Under the pieces are notes generated by a model. The model saw only the letters and a program-made list of their open reading frames with translations, had not been told where the DNA came from and ran no database searches. From NCBI GenBank assembly GCA_003427395.1, contig BFEA01000033.1, positions 1,963,303-1,986,525 on the forward strand: DNA of 23,223 nt. The letters are read 5' to 3'. Positions 1 to 8,880 of the stretch are shown here, piece by piece (position 1 is the first letter of the stretch; the number at the start of each line of letters is the position of its first letter). The translations under genes and the position numbers were made by a program. Origin of the DNA: Chara braunii. Its lineage: Eukaryota; Streptophyta; Charophyceae; Charales; Characeae.

Positions 1-49
<49 letters not shown>
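1..49. repeat. (AG)n microsatellite at the window edge
   Basis: An uninterrupted AG dinucleotide tract of about 24 units starts at the first base, so its true length to the left is unknown. The sequence after it is unrelated. It is a simple repeat with no coding content. Confidence 0.97.
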
Positions 50-51
<2 letters not shown>

Positions 52-675
52 TTAGGCGACTGCGTTATTTTGCAATCTTATGCAGTTGTTTAACACTCGT
101 GAGTTTAAAATACGGGTGAATGGCCTGGTCAGAGGGGGAGCAGAGTGCCCCACCCCGAGAGATTGCTAAAATTAATGCCAGGGCTCCGCCGTCAGGGGAA
201 AAAAAAGAGGCCTCTGCCGCTGCTACCTCTTAGGACCGCCCTGGTTAGCAGGAGGCCCGGCCTTTTCCTGCTTCGTTGAGCCGGCCCTTTTCCACACAGC
301 CTTCCTTTGTCCTTTCTGATGGTGCTGGCTCTATGTTCCTGGAGTTGGTTGTGATGGTTAACCGCTATCAATGCCACTGATCGGGTGGGTCGGTCTTATT
401 GAGGAAAGGGATGCCTCTTTCCCCGCGAAGGGGCCATGCTGACTACCAGCGGCCAGCGATCGGTCTTTTCACTCATAGCGAATATTCGTCTTCATGGCTC
501 ACGGGCTCGCTCTGTTTTACGTCACGCCTTGGACGCCTCGAAGTGAAAGGCAAACCATCAAATACCCATCAAGCACCCTTCAGATCCCCTTGAAATCGCC
601 CCATCAAAATATCCGAGCAGCAAATCCGCCCTTCAAATGTTTTTCAAATCCAGAACAATTGGTTTGGGGAGCGTG
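50..675. other. Non-coding stretch, nothing recognised
   Basis: The open frames here are short (64 to 70 codons at most) and mutually overlapping, and none carries a recognisable domain, signal peptide or composition bias. I see no RNA gene, repeat or promoter I can defend. Confidence 0.5.
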
Positions 676-866
676 GCCTACAGTGGGGAACCAATGTCGA
701 ATTTAATTTTTTTTGGGGCGGGGGATCAATAGTTTACAGTCAGATACATGATTGTTCCTGCTGTACGCAGTGTAACCGATTGATACCCACCGTTCTCCAC
801 CATTCCCCCCCGCCCCTCCCAAAAAATTAAAAGAAAAAAACGAAATTCGTTGTCCCTACCGTAGGC
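676..866. repeat. Foldback (MITE-like) inverted-repeat sequence, 191 bp
   Basis: The left arm starts GCCTACAGTGGGGA at 676. The right arm ends TCCCTACCGTAGGC at 866, which is its reverse complement at 12 of 14 positions. The match continues inward with gaps: a T-run plus GGGGCGGGGG near 705-723 opposes CCCCCCGCCCCTCCC plus an A-run near 806-840. ATCAATAGTTTACAGT near 726 opposes a GTGTAACCGATTGAT near 768-782. Nearly the whole segment can therefore fold on itself. There is no reading frame for a transposase. The design suits a non-autonomous foldback or MITE element, but I cannot see a clear target duplication. Confidence 0.5.
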
Positions 867-2259
867 GCTGTAATGATGAATACTGCAAACACAGCTTTTT
901 TTGATTGCGTAGGCGAAAAGTGGGTAAGGCGGCGAGGAAAAGGACATGAGGAGCAACTCTTTAGGATTGGAGAGCCCAGCACGGGGAGGGTTGGGATTGA
1001 AATATATGTTGTGTTTGACGATATATATGTAACTACACACATATCATATATGCATTGCATGTATATGATGTCATTCTGTTGTGAAGGGTGTAATAGACAG
1101 ATCTGCTATAAGTGCATAACAAAACGACGTGATATAGTTGACCTGTAGTAGTACAAGCGCCTGTTTCCCTGAGAACCAGACATACATTAGAGACCTGTCA
1201 AATGGATCTGCCTATGGGACATGTATGTGTGATTTTGAAATCCAAGCACCGATGTCTCCACCGGAATTTCGTTGGTAAAGCAGGTAAGCTGCCTCAGGAA
1301 GACGAAGACCATGTATTTTGCCTGGCCACGAGGAGAAGGTGGGCATAGTAAGAATGTCAAGTGATGGAAATTATTTTCTGTTCTCGGTATTTCGCGCCCC
1401 CCTATCCCCTCACCGGATCCTCTCATTTTGTCCGTGAAACGCCCGGCCCTACTCGAATGCAATGAAGAAGTGAAGAAATTTCCTTGCAATTCCGATGCCC
1501 CTCATTCATGCTCCCCCTGCCCCCCCCTCTTCCCCCTTCTCTCTTCCTCGGCTGTGTGTGTGTGTATGTGCGTGTTTGTCGTTGTCTGTCTGTATGTTTC
1601 TCTGTCGGGTTTTGTCTGTCTGTCTACCCCGCTCCCTCCCTCCCTCCCCCTTCCCCCCCCGCCCACCCCCACCCCGAACACCCCCCGGACCTGAAATGCT
1701 CAAGCTATACTGAATCGATCAGAAAGGGGATTGATGTGCCTTCTAGGCCTCCACTCCCCCATGTTGGTTTGGAATACACGACGGAATTTCTTTTCTCAAA
1801 ACCTCCCTCTTTCTCCTCAATTGTTAATTGTTAACTTGGGTTGTTGGGCGATTCCCAAACACCCGGAGGAGGGGACAGAGTCCCTCATTTTTCCGTGGCG
1901 TTCCCCTTGAATTCACATCTTTCTGAGTTCCCCTTAGGCCGACGAATGTTGCGTCCTCACACAGGCGGCATATAGTAGCATTAAGGAACACGTGCGAACA
2001 CAGAGGGACATGTGTGAGTGAGGCATTGTCCTTGCCCAGTCTTCACACGTTATAGCTCGAGAGATCAAGACGGCATGGGGTACATGTAAATGCGTGCTCA
2101 CGTCATGGAGTGTGGGGTTGGCAGACTCGTGCACACGCAAGCCTACTTCCTCGTTGAGTGCACGTGTCATGGATGCGTGAGCTTATGCAGCATAGAAGCG
2201 GACGGCATACTCCCGGCACACTCTAGCTGATAATAACGCAGAGGAGCGCGGAGGACAGC
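867..2259. other. Non-coding stretch with low-complexity blocks
   Basis: No supportable gene. Positions about 1490-1690 are strongly pyrimidine-rich on the plus strand, with runs of C, a TGTGTG patch near 1554-1566 and TCTGTCTG repeats near 1575-1625. That composition alone creates the overlapping Pro/Ser/Arg-rich open frames there. Positions 1010-1060 carry TATATA-type AT-rich sequence with no paired promoter or start codon I would trust. Confidence 0.5.
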
Positions 2260-2330
2260 CGGTGGTAGCTCAGTGGGTAAAACTCTGGCGTTGCAGTGGG
2301 GAGGTTGTAAATTTGATTCTGTAGGACCTC
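2260..2330 (+). repeat. tRNA-like Pol III head, SINE-type, copy 1
   Basis: TAGCTCAGTGGG at 2266-2277 fits the Pol III A-box consensus TRGCNNAGYNGG exactly. A degenerate B box (AATTTGATTCT, 2310-2320) follows after 32 bases, which is tRNA spacing. Upstream GCCGGTGG resembles a tRNA acceptor end, but no full cloverleaf closes, so it is not a working tRNA. An A-rich tract at 2719-2745 could be the tail of a SINE about 490 bp long, though no target duplication is visible. Confidence 0.45.
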
Positions 2331-2718
2331 AACTTCCCTCACACACGATTAGTCGGTGCCTTTTTTATTCGTTTTTTTCCCCTCACATTCCAGGCAAAAA
2401 ATAAAATGGAACCACCGTCCAGTTGACAAAGATGAGGCAACACATTCCCAGCCCCACATCCACACATTCGGCGTCGTTCTACTACTCTCCTCATGCTCAA
2501 AAGACAAAAACTATGGTGGTGTATCTTTCCATGTTCTAGCGGAGAATTCAGTGTCATTTTGCACATTTGGAGTGTAGTGGAGCGAGGACCATTTGCTCAG
2601 AGCGAAGGAATCGGAGCATTCGCGTCAAGATCACATGTTTCCTGGCGAGGTATTTATTTCCGCGGCTGGACGAGATTTCCTACTAAGAATGATAAATCAT
2701 ACCCTGGATGGCATGATT

Positions 2719-2745
2719 AAAAAAAAAAACAAAAAAAAAAAAAAA
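2719..2745 (+). repeat. Poly(A)-like tract
   Basis: An A-run broken by one C. It is either the 3' tail of a retroposon on the plus strand, possibly the one whose tRNA-like head lies at 2260, or an independent simple repeat. Confidence 0.6.
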
Positions 2746-2939
2746 CGAACTGCGCTGGCCCTGCCCATATATTGAATTCGTTAACCAACATTACAAAAAA
2801 AAAACGAGATTCCGAAAAAACAAACACTGGCCTATCGGTTGCACAGGCCTGGATGGGGTCTCTCTGTTACAGCAAGTGCTAGGTTGGCACCCCACGTTAT
2901 TGTTCCCCAGTCTAGTGCAGTGCATATATAGACCAGATG
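2746..2939. other. Spacer, nothing recognised
   Basis: This is the interval between the A-rich tract and the second tRNA-like head. It has A-runs near 2795-2820 and no coding frame, domain or repeat I can identify. Confidence 0.4.
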
Positions 2940-3000
2940 TTGTAGCTCAGTGGGGTGTGAACTAAGAGTTGCATCAAAGAGGTTCAGGGTTGGACGCTAA
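2940..3000 (+). repeat. tRNA-like Pol III head, SINE-type, copy 2
   Basis: TAGCTCAGTGGG at 2943-2954 is the same perfect A-box match as at 2266. A weak B box (GGTTGGACGC, 2988-2997) lies 33 bases further on. The acceptor and anticodon stems do not pair convincingly. I read it as a tRNA-derived SINE head rather than a tRNA gene. No A-rich tail is obvious within the next 300 bases. Confidence 0.4.
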
Positions 3001-3092
3001 TTTGGACCAGATAGATCACATTGTACAGAGGTATACAGAGATTTGGTAGTCTTATCCTCCTAGGACGTGCTCATGGGTATCTTGGTCTAACA

Positions 3093-3180
3093 GAACGGGC
3101 TCCAGGGTGCTGGCCCTCGATTCAGTTGTGGCTGGCGTAGCTGTCGCCCTACTACAGACTTAACAAGGTACTGCAACGGG
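3093..3180. repeat. Diverged upstream copy of the 130-bp repeat
   Basis: Contains GGGCTCCAGGGTGCTGG, CAGTTGTGGCTGGCGTAGCT and a CTACAGACTTA segment in the same order as the 130-bp units that follow, but with many differences. It looks like an older, imperfect copy of the same repeat family. Confidence 0.6.
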
Positions 3181-3440
3181 CTCCAGGTGCTGGATTGGGT
3201 GGGTCCAGTTGTGGCTGGGGTAGCTGTCACCTTAGTACAGACTTATTGAGGNATTGGAACGGGCTCCAGGTATTGCTCCAGGGTCCAGTTGTGGCTGGCA
3301 TAGCTGTCTGCTCCAGGTGCTGGATTGGGTGGGTCCAGTTGTGGCTGGGGTAGCTGTCACCTTAGTACAGACTTATTGAGGCATTGGAACGGGCTCCAGG
3401 TATTGCTCCAGGGTCCAGTTGTGGCTGGCATAGCTGTCTG
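3181..3440. repeat. Perfect 130-bp tandem duplication
   Basis: Positions 3181-3310 and 3311-3440 are identical base for base, except for a single N at 3252 opposite C at 3382. Each unit itself contains CCAGTTGTGGCTGG twice. No reading frame is conserved in a meaningful way. The total lack of divergence, while neighbouring copies are diverged, means either a recent duplication or an assembly join at the N. Confidence 0.95.
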
Positions 3441-4036
3441 CTATGTGACTGATTGGGAACGCAATCCAGCAGCACACCAGCATGTCCCTGTACTCATGCT
3501 ACAATGACAAAGCAGATGTGGGGAGAGTCTCACACCACACCAGGCAGGGATATGCATAGCGGAAGTCCAGTAACCAGGAAGAATTGACTAGTGTAATGAC
3601 CTGCAAAATCATGGACCTCACTCTGCTGATTTCTGAGTTTCGCCGCTGGAATGTGTGACTTGCTGAGATTCCCGCTTTCTGCTGAGATTTCTGTCTGTGT
3701 GTGTGCGTGCTTAGCTGTCTGCTATGTGAGTGATCGAGAACACAATCCAGGAGCACATCAGCATGTCCCCATACACATGCCACAATCACAAAGCAGATTT
3801 GGAGAGGGTCTGACACCACATGCCATAATGACAAACCAGATTTGGAGAGGGTCTCACACCACATCAGACAGGAATATACATTGCGGAAGTCCAGTAACCA
3901 GGAAGAATTGACTAGTGTAATGACCTGCAAAATCATGGACCTGCAAAATCATGGACCTCGCTCTGCTGATTTCCGAGTTTTGCCGGTGGAATGGGTGACT
4001 TGCTGAGATTCCTGCTTTCTGCTGAGATTTCTAAGT
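3433..4036. repeat. Two tandem copies of a roughly 300-bp repeat
   Basis: Copy 1 (about 3433-3713) and copy 2 (about 3714-4036) share, in the same order, GCTGTCTGCTATGTGA, CAGCATGTCCC, ACAAAGCAGAT, GGAAGTCCAGTAACCAGGAA and GACTTGCTGAGATTCC. Copy 2 also has two small internal duplications: the GGAGAGGGTCT segment near 3799 and 3843, and GACCTGCAAAATCATG near 3922 and 3939. An open frame of 145 codons on the minus strand here only mirrors this repeat. Confidence 0.85.
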
Positions 4037-5045
4037 CTGTGTGCTTGCTTGCCGAGACTGAGTGTTTGTCTGAGTGCATGATTTTTGCTGGGGTGTGTGT
4101 GGGTACTAATGTTTGGAAGGCCATCGGGCCTGGTACTTACCTGTGGCCGTCCTTTGGTGGGGTTGCAGTGGGGACGTAGTGGTAGGCTAGGCCCGCGTAG
4201 CTGGAAACAGTCGAGTAGCGGGTAGGCTACGCCCGGCAGGTAGGTTGTGAATTTTAGGTGTCCGGTAGGCTGAGGTCTTGGGGTACCGGTCCAGTAGTCC
4301 GAGTCTAGGGCCTGTGGTGGACGATGTCAGACCTGCGATTATGTTTCCCTTTGAAAGGAGGAAGGTACCAGATGCTGGGGAGGCTGAGCAGCCTGGAAAG
4401 TCACCGCCCAAGGAAGTAGCTTCCTGGTGTATGTTCGAAAAGAGCAATGAGCTCTTCCTCATTTTGCGGTGTTAAGTTTGGTGTCATGCTGCTGGAGCGA
4501 GTGCTGGGAAGTCCAGCACTGGGAAGGAAGAAGGCGGACTTGGACATCCACCTTGGCTATGGTGGAACGGCCCAAGGAGGAAGGCTCCGGGGTATAGGAG
4601 GAGGAGGAGGAAAACGGTGAGCAAGGAGGAGAGTGGCGGGGTGCTTACCTGGCTATGGCGGACATATCTTCACCTTCTTGGTTGGCGCTGCACCTGGAAG
4701 GCCCCAGTGGGGGTGGGCTGCTTCAAGGAAGACTTCAGGGCAGAGTTAGACATGATGGTCATAATAGAGGGGACATATCACCTTTGCGTTGTCCTTCGAA
4801 CATTGGGGCAAGGCCCCACTAGTCCACCATAGCCACCTACCATAGAAGTGGAGGAAGAAGGTGTAGGTCGTGGCTCTGGTGGACCTCGTGTGTTGCTGGC
4901 AGTGATGAGGAGATTTGGACATTGGTTCTGGTTAATTCTTCCATTGTTATTATCATTATTTTTGTATTGAAGAGGTTGGGGGAGATAAGGAGGTTGAAGG
5001 TGCTGGCGAGTTGGAGGGGATTTGACTTGGTCTTTCCTGGGTACG
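4037..5045. other. Non-coding stretch, nothing recognised
   Basis: Unremarkable G-rich sequence with GGAGGAGGAGGA patches near 4595-4635. The longest open frames overlap on both strands and show no domain. I see no RNA gene or promoter that stands up. Confidence 0.45.
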
Positions 5046-5128
5046 TCTTCTTCTTCTTCTTCTTCTTCTTCTTCTTCTTCTTTTTCTTCTTCTTCTTCTT
5101 CTTCTTTTTCTTCTTCTTCTTCTTCTTC
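5046..5128. repeat. (TTC)n / (GAA)n trinucleotide tract
   Basis: About 83 bp of TTC repeats interrupted twice by TTTTTC, with a looser TTC tail to about 5146. The polyphenylalanine (plus) and polyglutamate (minus) frames across it are products of the repeat, not genes. GAA/TTC tracts of this type can adopt triplex structure (known property); whether this one does is not shown. Confidence 0.97.
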
Positions 5129-5146
5129 CATTTTGTTCTTCTTCTT

Positions 5147-5265
5147 CAACTAACAGTTATGTGTCAGTGTTCTCCAGTACCGGTCTGAGCCAAAGTTAAA
5201 CCAACTAACAGTTATGGGTCTGTCTTTTGAGAGAAAATCCTACCAGTCTGAGGCAAAAGTAAAGC
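5147..5265. repeat. Imperfect tandem repeat of about 60 bp
   Basis: CAACTAACAGTTATG at about 5147 and again at 5203 each precede a CAGT(A)C(C)GGTCTGAG or CAGTCTGAG block and a CAAA(A)GT(T)AAA block. The two units are 55 to 63 bp long. Confidence 0.7.
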
Positions 5266-5296
5266 AGCGGTCCACTGAGGCCTGAAATGCGGCTTA

Positions 5297-5400
5297 GGAC
5301 CATGGTTACCAACCGGATGTCCAGATCGGACCCAGACAGTTCGGTGTCCGGTGTCCGGATCGGAGGGTCCGGTTGGAGCCCGATTTCGAAAAATTCCGAA
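5297..5400. repeat. TCCGG-rich repeat block, left
   Basis: Between ACCATGGTTACC (about 5299) and 5400 the pentamer TCCGG or CCGGA recurs many times, e.g. GTGTCCGGTGTCCGGAT near 5344. The block at 6012-6140 carries the same motif family, and there a similar CATGGTTGCC occurs on the opposite strand. It is CpG-rich with no credible reading frame. Confidence 0.65.
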
Positions 5401-5534
5401 TTTTTTTGGGGGTTCCCAGGCGGTTTACCTGGGCCTGGGGTACCCCGGAAAAATAATGCAGAATCTGATGCTTTTCGAGAACCGGTACCCCAACCGGACA
5501 GCCCTGAAAGTGACCTCTGTCTGATAAGATTGGC

Positions 5535-5590
5535 ACACGACTTCACTGCTTTGCTCTTATTTGGATGGAATGTTGGTGCATTTGAGCTCT
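5535..5590 (+). repeat. 56-bp direct repeat, copy 1
   Basis: Matches 5927-5982 at 54 of 56 positions. Shared core includes CACTGCTTTGCTCTTATTTG. The two copies flank the G-rich minisatellite, so they and the minisatellite probably belong to one larger repeat unit. Confidence 0.92.
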
Positions 5591-5700
5591 CTTCTTGGTA
5601 CATGATTATCTGGACATCTGCGTGATTTTGCAACTTTATTTTCTGTCTATTGCTCTCGCTCATTCCTCGCACTTTTGTGACGTGGGAGGAGGGTCTGGCC

Positions 5701-5864
5701 GATGGGAGGGGCGACCAGTGATGGGAGGGCGATGAAGGATGGGCGGGAGATGAAGGATGGGAGGGGCAAGCAGGGATGGGAGGGCGATGACAAATGGGAG
5801 GGCGCTGAAGGATGGGAGGGTGATGAAGGATGGGAGGGAGATGAAGGATGGGAGGGCGATGACG
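5701..5864. repeat. 18-bp G-rich minisatellite
   Basis: Units resembling GATGGGAGGGCGATGAAG begin at about 5720, 5738, 5756, 5775, 5793, 5811, 5829 and 5847, with a partial unit at 5701. Because 18 is a multiple of three, all three minus-strand frames stay open as Pro/Ser/His-rich repeats. That explains the long open frames here without any gene. Confidence 0.93.
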
Positions 5865-5926
5865 CCAGATGGAGATGAGCGACATTGGATACTGTGTTGG
5901 TGGGGCCTGAGGGTGATGACATTGGG

Positions 5927-5982
5927 ACACGAGTTCACTGCTTTGCTCTTATTTGGATGGAATCTTGGTGCATTTGAGCTCT
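5927..5982 (+). repeat. 56-bp direct repeat, copy 2
   Basis: Second copy of the segment at 5535-5590, with two mismatches. It is followed at 5993 by a T-run and then TCCGG-rich sequence. Confidence 0.92.
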
Positions 5983-5992
5983 GTGTTTGGTG

Positions 5993-6140
5993 TTTTTTTT
6001 TTTTTTTTTAAATCCGGACAACCGGACACCGACACAACAAACCGGACTGTCCGGTTCCGGATGTCTGGATGTCCGGTTTGATCCAGACACGGGTCCGCTG
6101 TCTGTGTCCGGTTGTCCGGGTCGGGGGCAACCATGCTGAG
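5993..6140 (-). repeat. T-run plus TCCGG-rich block, right
   Basis: A T-run of about 17 (5993-6009) is followed by dense CCGGA/TCCGG motifs to about 6120 and then CAACCATG. Read on the minus strand this is a TCCGG-rich body ending in poly(A), as expected for a retroposon inserted in reverse. The opposing similarity to 5297-5400 suggests an inverted pair instead. Confidence 0.5.
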
Positions 6141-6370
6141 GACTAGTTGTCCCCGTTTTGCAGTAGTTTAGGGAATTGCAGAAAAGTCCTGTCAGTGTAG
6201 GCCTGTGTCAGTTACCCGTTAGGACTCAGAACTTCAAAAAATTGCAAAATTGTCCCAGTTGGTGCCACAGCTCGCTGAGAAACTGCAAGAACATTGCATG
6301 TCACCCTAGTACTGGCTGAGATCATGCGAGGGAACAGCGGAAAGTAGGCTCTCTGTCTAATAACAACCAG
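6141..6370. other. Non-coding stretch
   Basis: No gene recognised. TCACCCTAGTACTGGCTGAG near 6301 recurs near 7391 together with CATGCGAGGGA, linking this stretch to the dispersed repeat family seen at 7240-7500. Confidence 0.5.
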
Positions 6371-6420
6371 GCTATCAATTAGGCTGTCAACTAGAGTATC
6401 AATTAGGCTATCAACATATC
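6367..6420. repeat. Short repeat of the type ATCAATTAGGCT
   Basis: AGGCTATCAATTAGGCTGTC, then AGAGTATCAATTAGGCTATC: a unit of about 16 bp repeated roughly three times. Related pieces occur at 6811-6826 and 7430-7495. Confidence 0.7.
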
Positions 6421-7234
6421 AGCTTTCGTGTGCATACTTACCACAGACAGCATCATACTCAAGTGAGAGAGAGGGGGGTACAAAACTGCTTGTTTTTTTC
6501 CTACTATTGTTTGCAGGCAACCCTGGTGTGGGGCTGAAGATGCAACCCCCTCTCCCTCGCCAAGCTCTATCTCGGAATCCCCTGAGTCATTCAGGCCATC
6601 AATGCACCTGACTGTTGGCAGTCATATTGCACAGCTGCAGCTTTGTTCATTTTCTGGAAATGTACTCCAGCAGGTGTTGCGCCCCACCAGTAGATTGAGC
6701 CATCTGCCGTCAGTCCTGCTAGTGGATTCTGCTCACAACACCCCTGCTAGCAGCCTGGGTGGACGTTAAAAAAAAAAGAAAAAAAAAGAAAAGAAAAAAA
6801 CACCTGGACTCTCAACTAGGCTATCACCTTGTCCTTTTTCTTTTCTTTGCTTTTTTTCTCTTGGGGAAAGCCCAGGGTGTTGTAGAGGCCAGTTACTAGG
6901 CACACATTGATCGCCTGGAGCGGTCAGCCATGGTTGTCCTGAGGGAATGAGGCTACCTCCCATCCCATCCTCATGTCAATACTCCTAGCGCACCCCTCTC
7001 TACTATCCTACCTCAGTGTGACCAGCACTCAGGACCATTACCCTACTAGTATCGAGGGGAACTTGGACAGAACAGTAGTGGCAGGCACCAGGGCTAGCCA
7101 TGACCCAGGCCCGGTGGAAGTGGAGGCGAATGAGCCTCGTCGCACAGGAACTTGGGACACCAGGCCCAAGCAATCTCCTACTAGCCCATAAGTTGACCAA
7201 CTAATAACTCACGCCCTCTACCCGCCCACCTTGT
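6421..7234. other. Non-coding stretch with one A-rich tract
   Basis: An A-rich tract at about 6768-6800 may be a retroposon tail but has no recognisable body upstream. The remaining frames are short and unsupported. No RNA gene or regulatory element recognised. Confidence 0.45.
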
Positions 7235-7240
7235 CACAGT

Positions 7241-7500
7241 ATGTGCTCACGGGGTACTGGAATGGACTCAGTTGCTGGATTGGGTGGGTCCAGTTGTGGC
7301 TGGCATAACTGTCACCATAGTATAGACTTGTGGAGGTATTGGAACAGGCTCCATGTATTGGTCCAGGGTCCAGTTGTGGCTGGCATAGCTGTCACCCTAG
7401 TACTGGCTGAGAACATGCGAGGGACCACGCAATCAATTAGGCTGTAAGCAAGACTATCATCATATCAACGAGGCTGTCAACTCTACTATCAATTGGGCTC
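7241..7500. repeat. Dispersed copy of the 130-bp repeat family
   Basis: TGCTGGATTGGGTGGGTCCA, CAGTTGTGGCTGGCATA, a TAGACTTGTGGAGGTATTGG block and a second CCAGTTGTGGCTGGCATAGC occur in the same order as in 3181-3440. They are followed by TCACCCTAGTACTGGCTGAG as at 6301. This is a diverged single unit of the same family. Confidence 0.85.
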
Positions 7501-7961
7501 TGCTAAATGGAAGTCTCCAGGTTGCTTGGGTATGTCACAGGTTAGACCTTCGCTAGGAGAGACCATTAGACACTGCCTATGATACCTAAAACGTACACGC
7601 TGAGATTCCACTAGGGTGTCTCGGTCTAGTTTTGGGGACCCTTCAAATCCCCTCATGGGCCCTGCAGCAACATGTGTTCATACCTAGCCCCTAAAGCACC
7701 TGTACAATAGGCTTGTGTGACTTCGCTTCAAGCACGGCTCGGCAGCGGTCCCTGCTAAGTTCGGGTGACTGCAACCACCGTCTAGTCAGGTCACCCTACC
7801 AAGATGGTAATAAAGAAAAAAGGATGGTGATGTCTGATGGTCCGGGTTGATAGGTGCGCTGCAGAAATTGATGAGAGGAAGGGTGGGTGGGGTCTTCTGA
7901 GGAAGGATTAGGAATAAGAAAAGAAAAAACAATGACGGATAGAAATAAGCAGAACTTACCG
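7501..7961. other. Non-coding stretch
   Basis: No gene recognised. Positions 7840-7910 resemble 12050-12120 (TGCGCTG..GAAAT.GATGAGAGGA, then GGGTGGG or GGTTGGG), suggesting a further low-copy dispersed repeat. Confidence 0.4.
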
Positions 7962-8124
7962 ATGGGCCTAGCTCAGTTGGTACACCCACAAACTGTTGAA
8001 ATACAGACCTGAGTTCAAACTAGATGGAACTAGATGAACGGAATTCCTGAATTACGAGGGGCTAGTCAGTTTCACGATGATATCGCAAGGCTGTCACTCT
8101 AAAAAATAAAACATAAAAAAAATT
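7962..8124 (+). repeat. Candidate tRNA-derived SINE, about 163 bp
   Basis: The A box TAGCTCAGTTGG (7969-7980) matches the Pol III consensus perfectly. The B box GTTCAAACT (8013-8021) matches GWTCRANNC at eight of nine positions and is 32 bases downstream. A short body then runs into an A-rich tail at 8101-8124. Head, body and tail in this order and size fit a SINE, transcribed by RNA polymerase III and mobilised by LINE machinery (family knowledge). No clear target duplication is visible, so the ends are approximate. Confidence 0.5.
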
Positions 8125-8411
8125 TGAGTGGAACTCTGCAGTTGTTCTTTCTCTGCCCTGTTGTATACAGTCCTTGCAAAAGAACTATTGGTCTTGGATT
8201 TTTGTGAGAAATATTGCACACACAGTTTCCACGGACTAATTGTTGATCTGATGATCAATAGTCAGTATCTCTCGATTTCTGCAGCTGTTTACCTTTGAAT
8301 AGAATGTCGTTATAGTTGTATTGGGGGCAACTATAAGTCTAGATACAGCCACAAGCGGTTATCGAGTAGCTGAAAATTCAAGAATGAAAATTCTGTAAGT
8401 TTTGGACAGTC
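8125..8411. other. Non-coding stretch, nothing recognised
   Basis: AT-leaning sequence with no conserved frame or repeat. Confidence 0.4.
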
Positions 8412-8752
8412 TGAAAATCTTGAATTGGTCCTGAAGTGGTGAAAGGTCCGAAGACCATGAAAACCACCTGTTTAGGCAGACTGCATCCTGAAGTGGTGAA
8501 GGGTGTCCTGAAGTGGTCAANAGTCTGAAAATCCTGAATGGTCCTGAAGTGGTGAAAGGTCCGAAGACCATGAAAACTACCCTTCACCACTTGAGGATGC
8601 AACCTGCCTAAACAGGTGGTATTCAAGGTCGTCGGAGTTTTCACCACTTCAGGACCATTCAGGATTTTCAAACCTGAATGGTCCTGAAGTGGTGAAAGGT
8701 CCGAAGACCCTGAAAACCATCTGTTTAGGCAGGCTGCATCCTGAAGTGGTGA
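8412..8752. repeat. Cluster of direct and inverted repeats
   Basis: The module TCCTGAAGTGGTGAAAGGTC followed by CGAAGACCATGAAAAC occurs directly near 8429, 8542 and 8681, and inverted in 8579-8670. Positions 8526-8557 and 8639-8670 are a perfect 32-bp inverted repeat with an 81-bp spacer. The pairing extends imperfectly into the spacer. The full unit adds a CTGTTTAGGCAG segment and a second CCTGAAGTGGTGA. An N sits at 8521. Nothing here is coding. Confidence 0.9.
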
Positions 8753-8880
8753 TGAAAAATACGATTGTTGTTAACCTTCTCTTGATACAACAAGAATGAC
8801 GAGTATTCTATTAGGGGGAAAATGGTTGTGGAATTTCGGTCGTGGATTGGCAAAACATGTCAAAGTGAAGTTCGTACCAT

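Noticed and set aside
2260-2330. Functional tRNA gene (also at 2940, 7966 and 11069)
   Set aside because: A boxes are good but acceptor, anticodon and T stems do not pair together.
3499-3936. 145-codon minus-strand open frame with an internal protein repeat
   Set aside because: The protein repeat simply mirrors the roughly 300-bp DNA tandem repeat; other frames are equally repeated.
4778-5149. Glu/Lys-rich minus-strand frame that could pass for an acidic nuclear protein
   Set aside because: The acidic run is the GAA tract; flanking residues have no conserved pattern.
5205-5930. 241-codon minus-strand open frame rich in Pro, Ser and His
   Set aside because: Its repeats are produced by the 18-bp minisatellite, whose unit is a multiple of three and keeps every frame open. 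No domain.
6768-6800. A-rich tract as the tail of a retroposon
   Set aside because: No head, body or target duplication could be found upstream.
8412-8752. CRISPR-like array
   Set aside because: Repeats are in both orientations, of variable length and without uniform spacers, in eukaryotic DNA.
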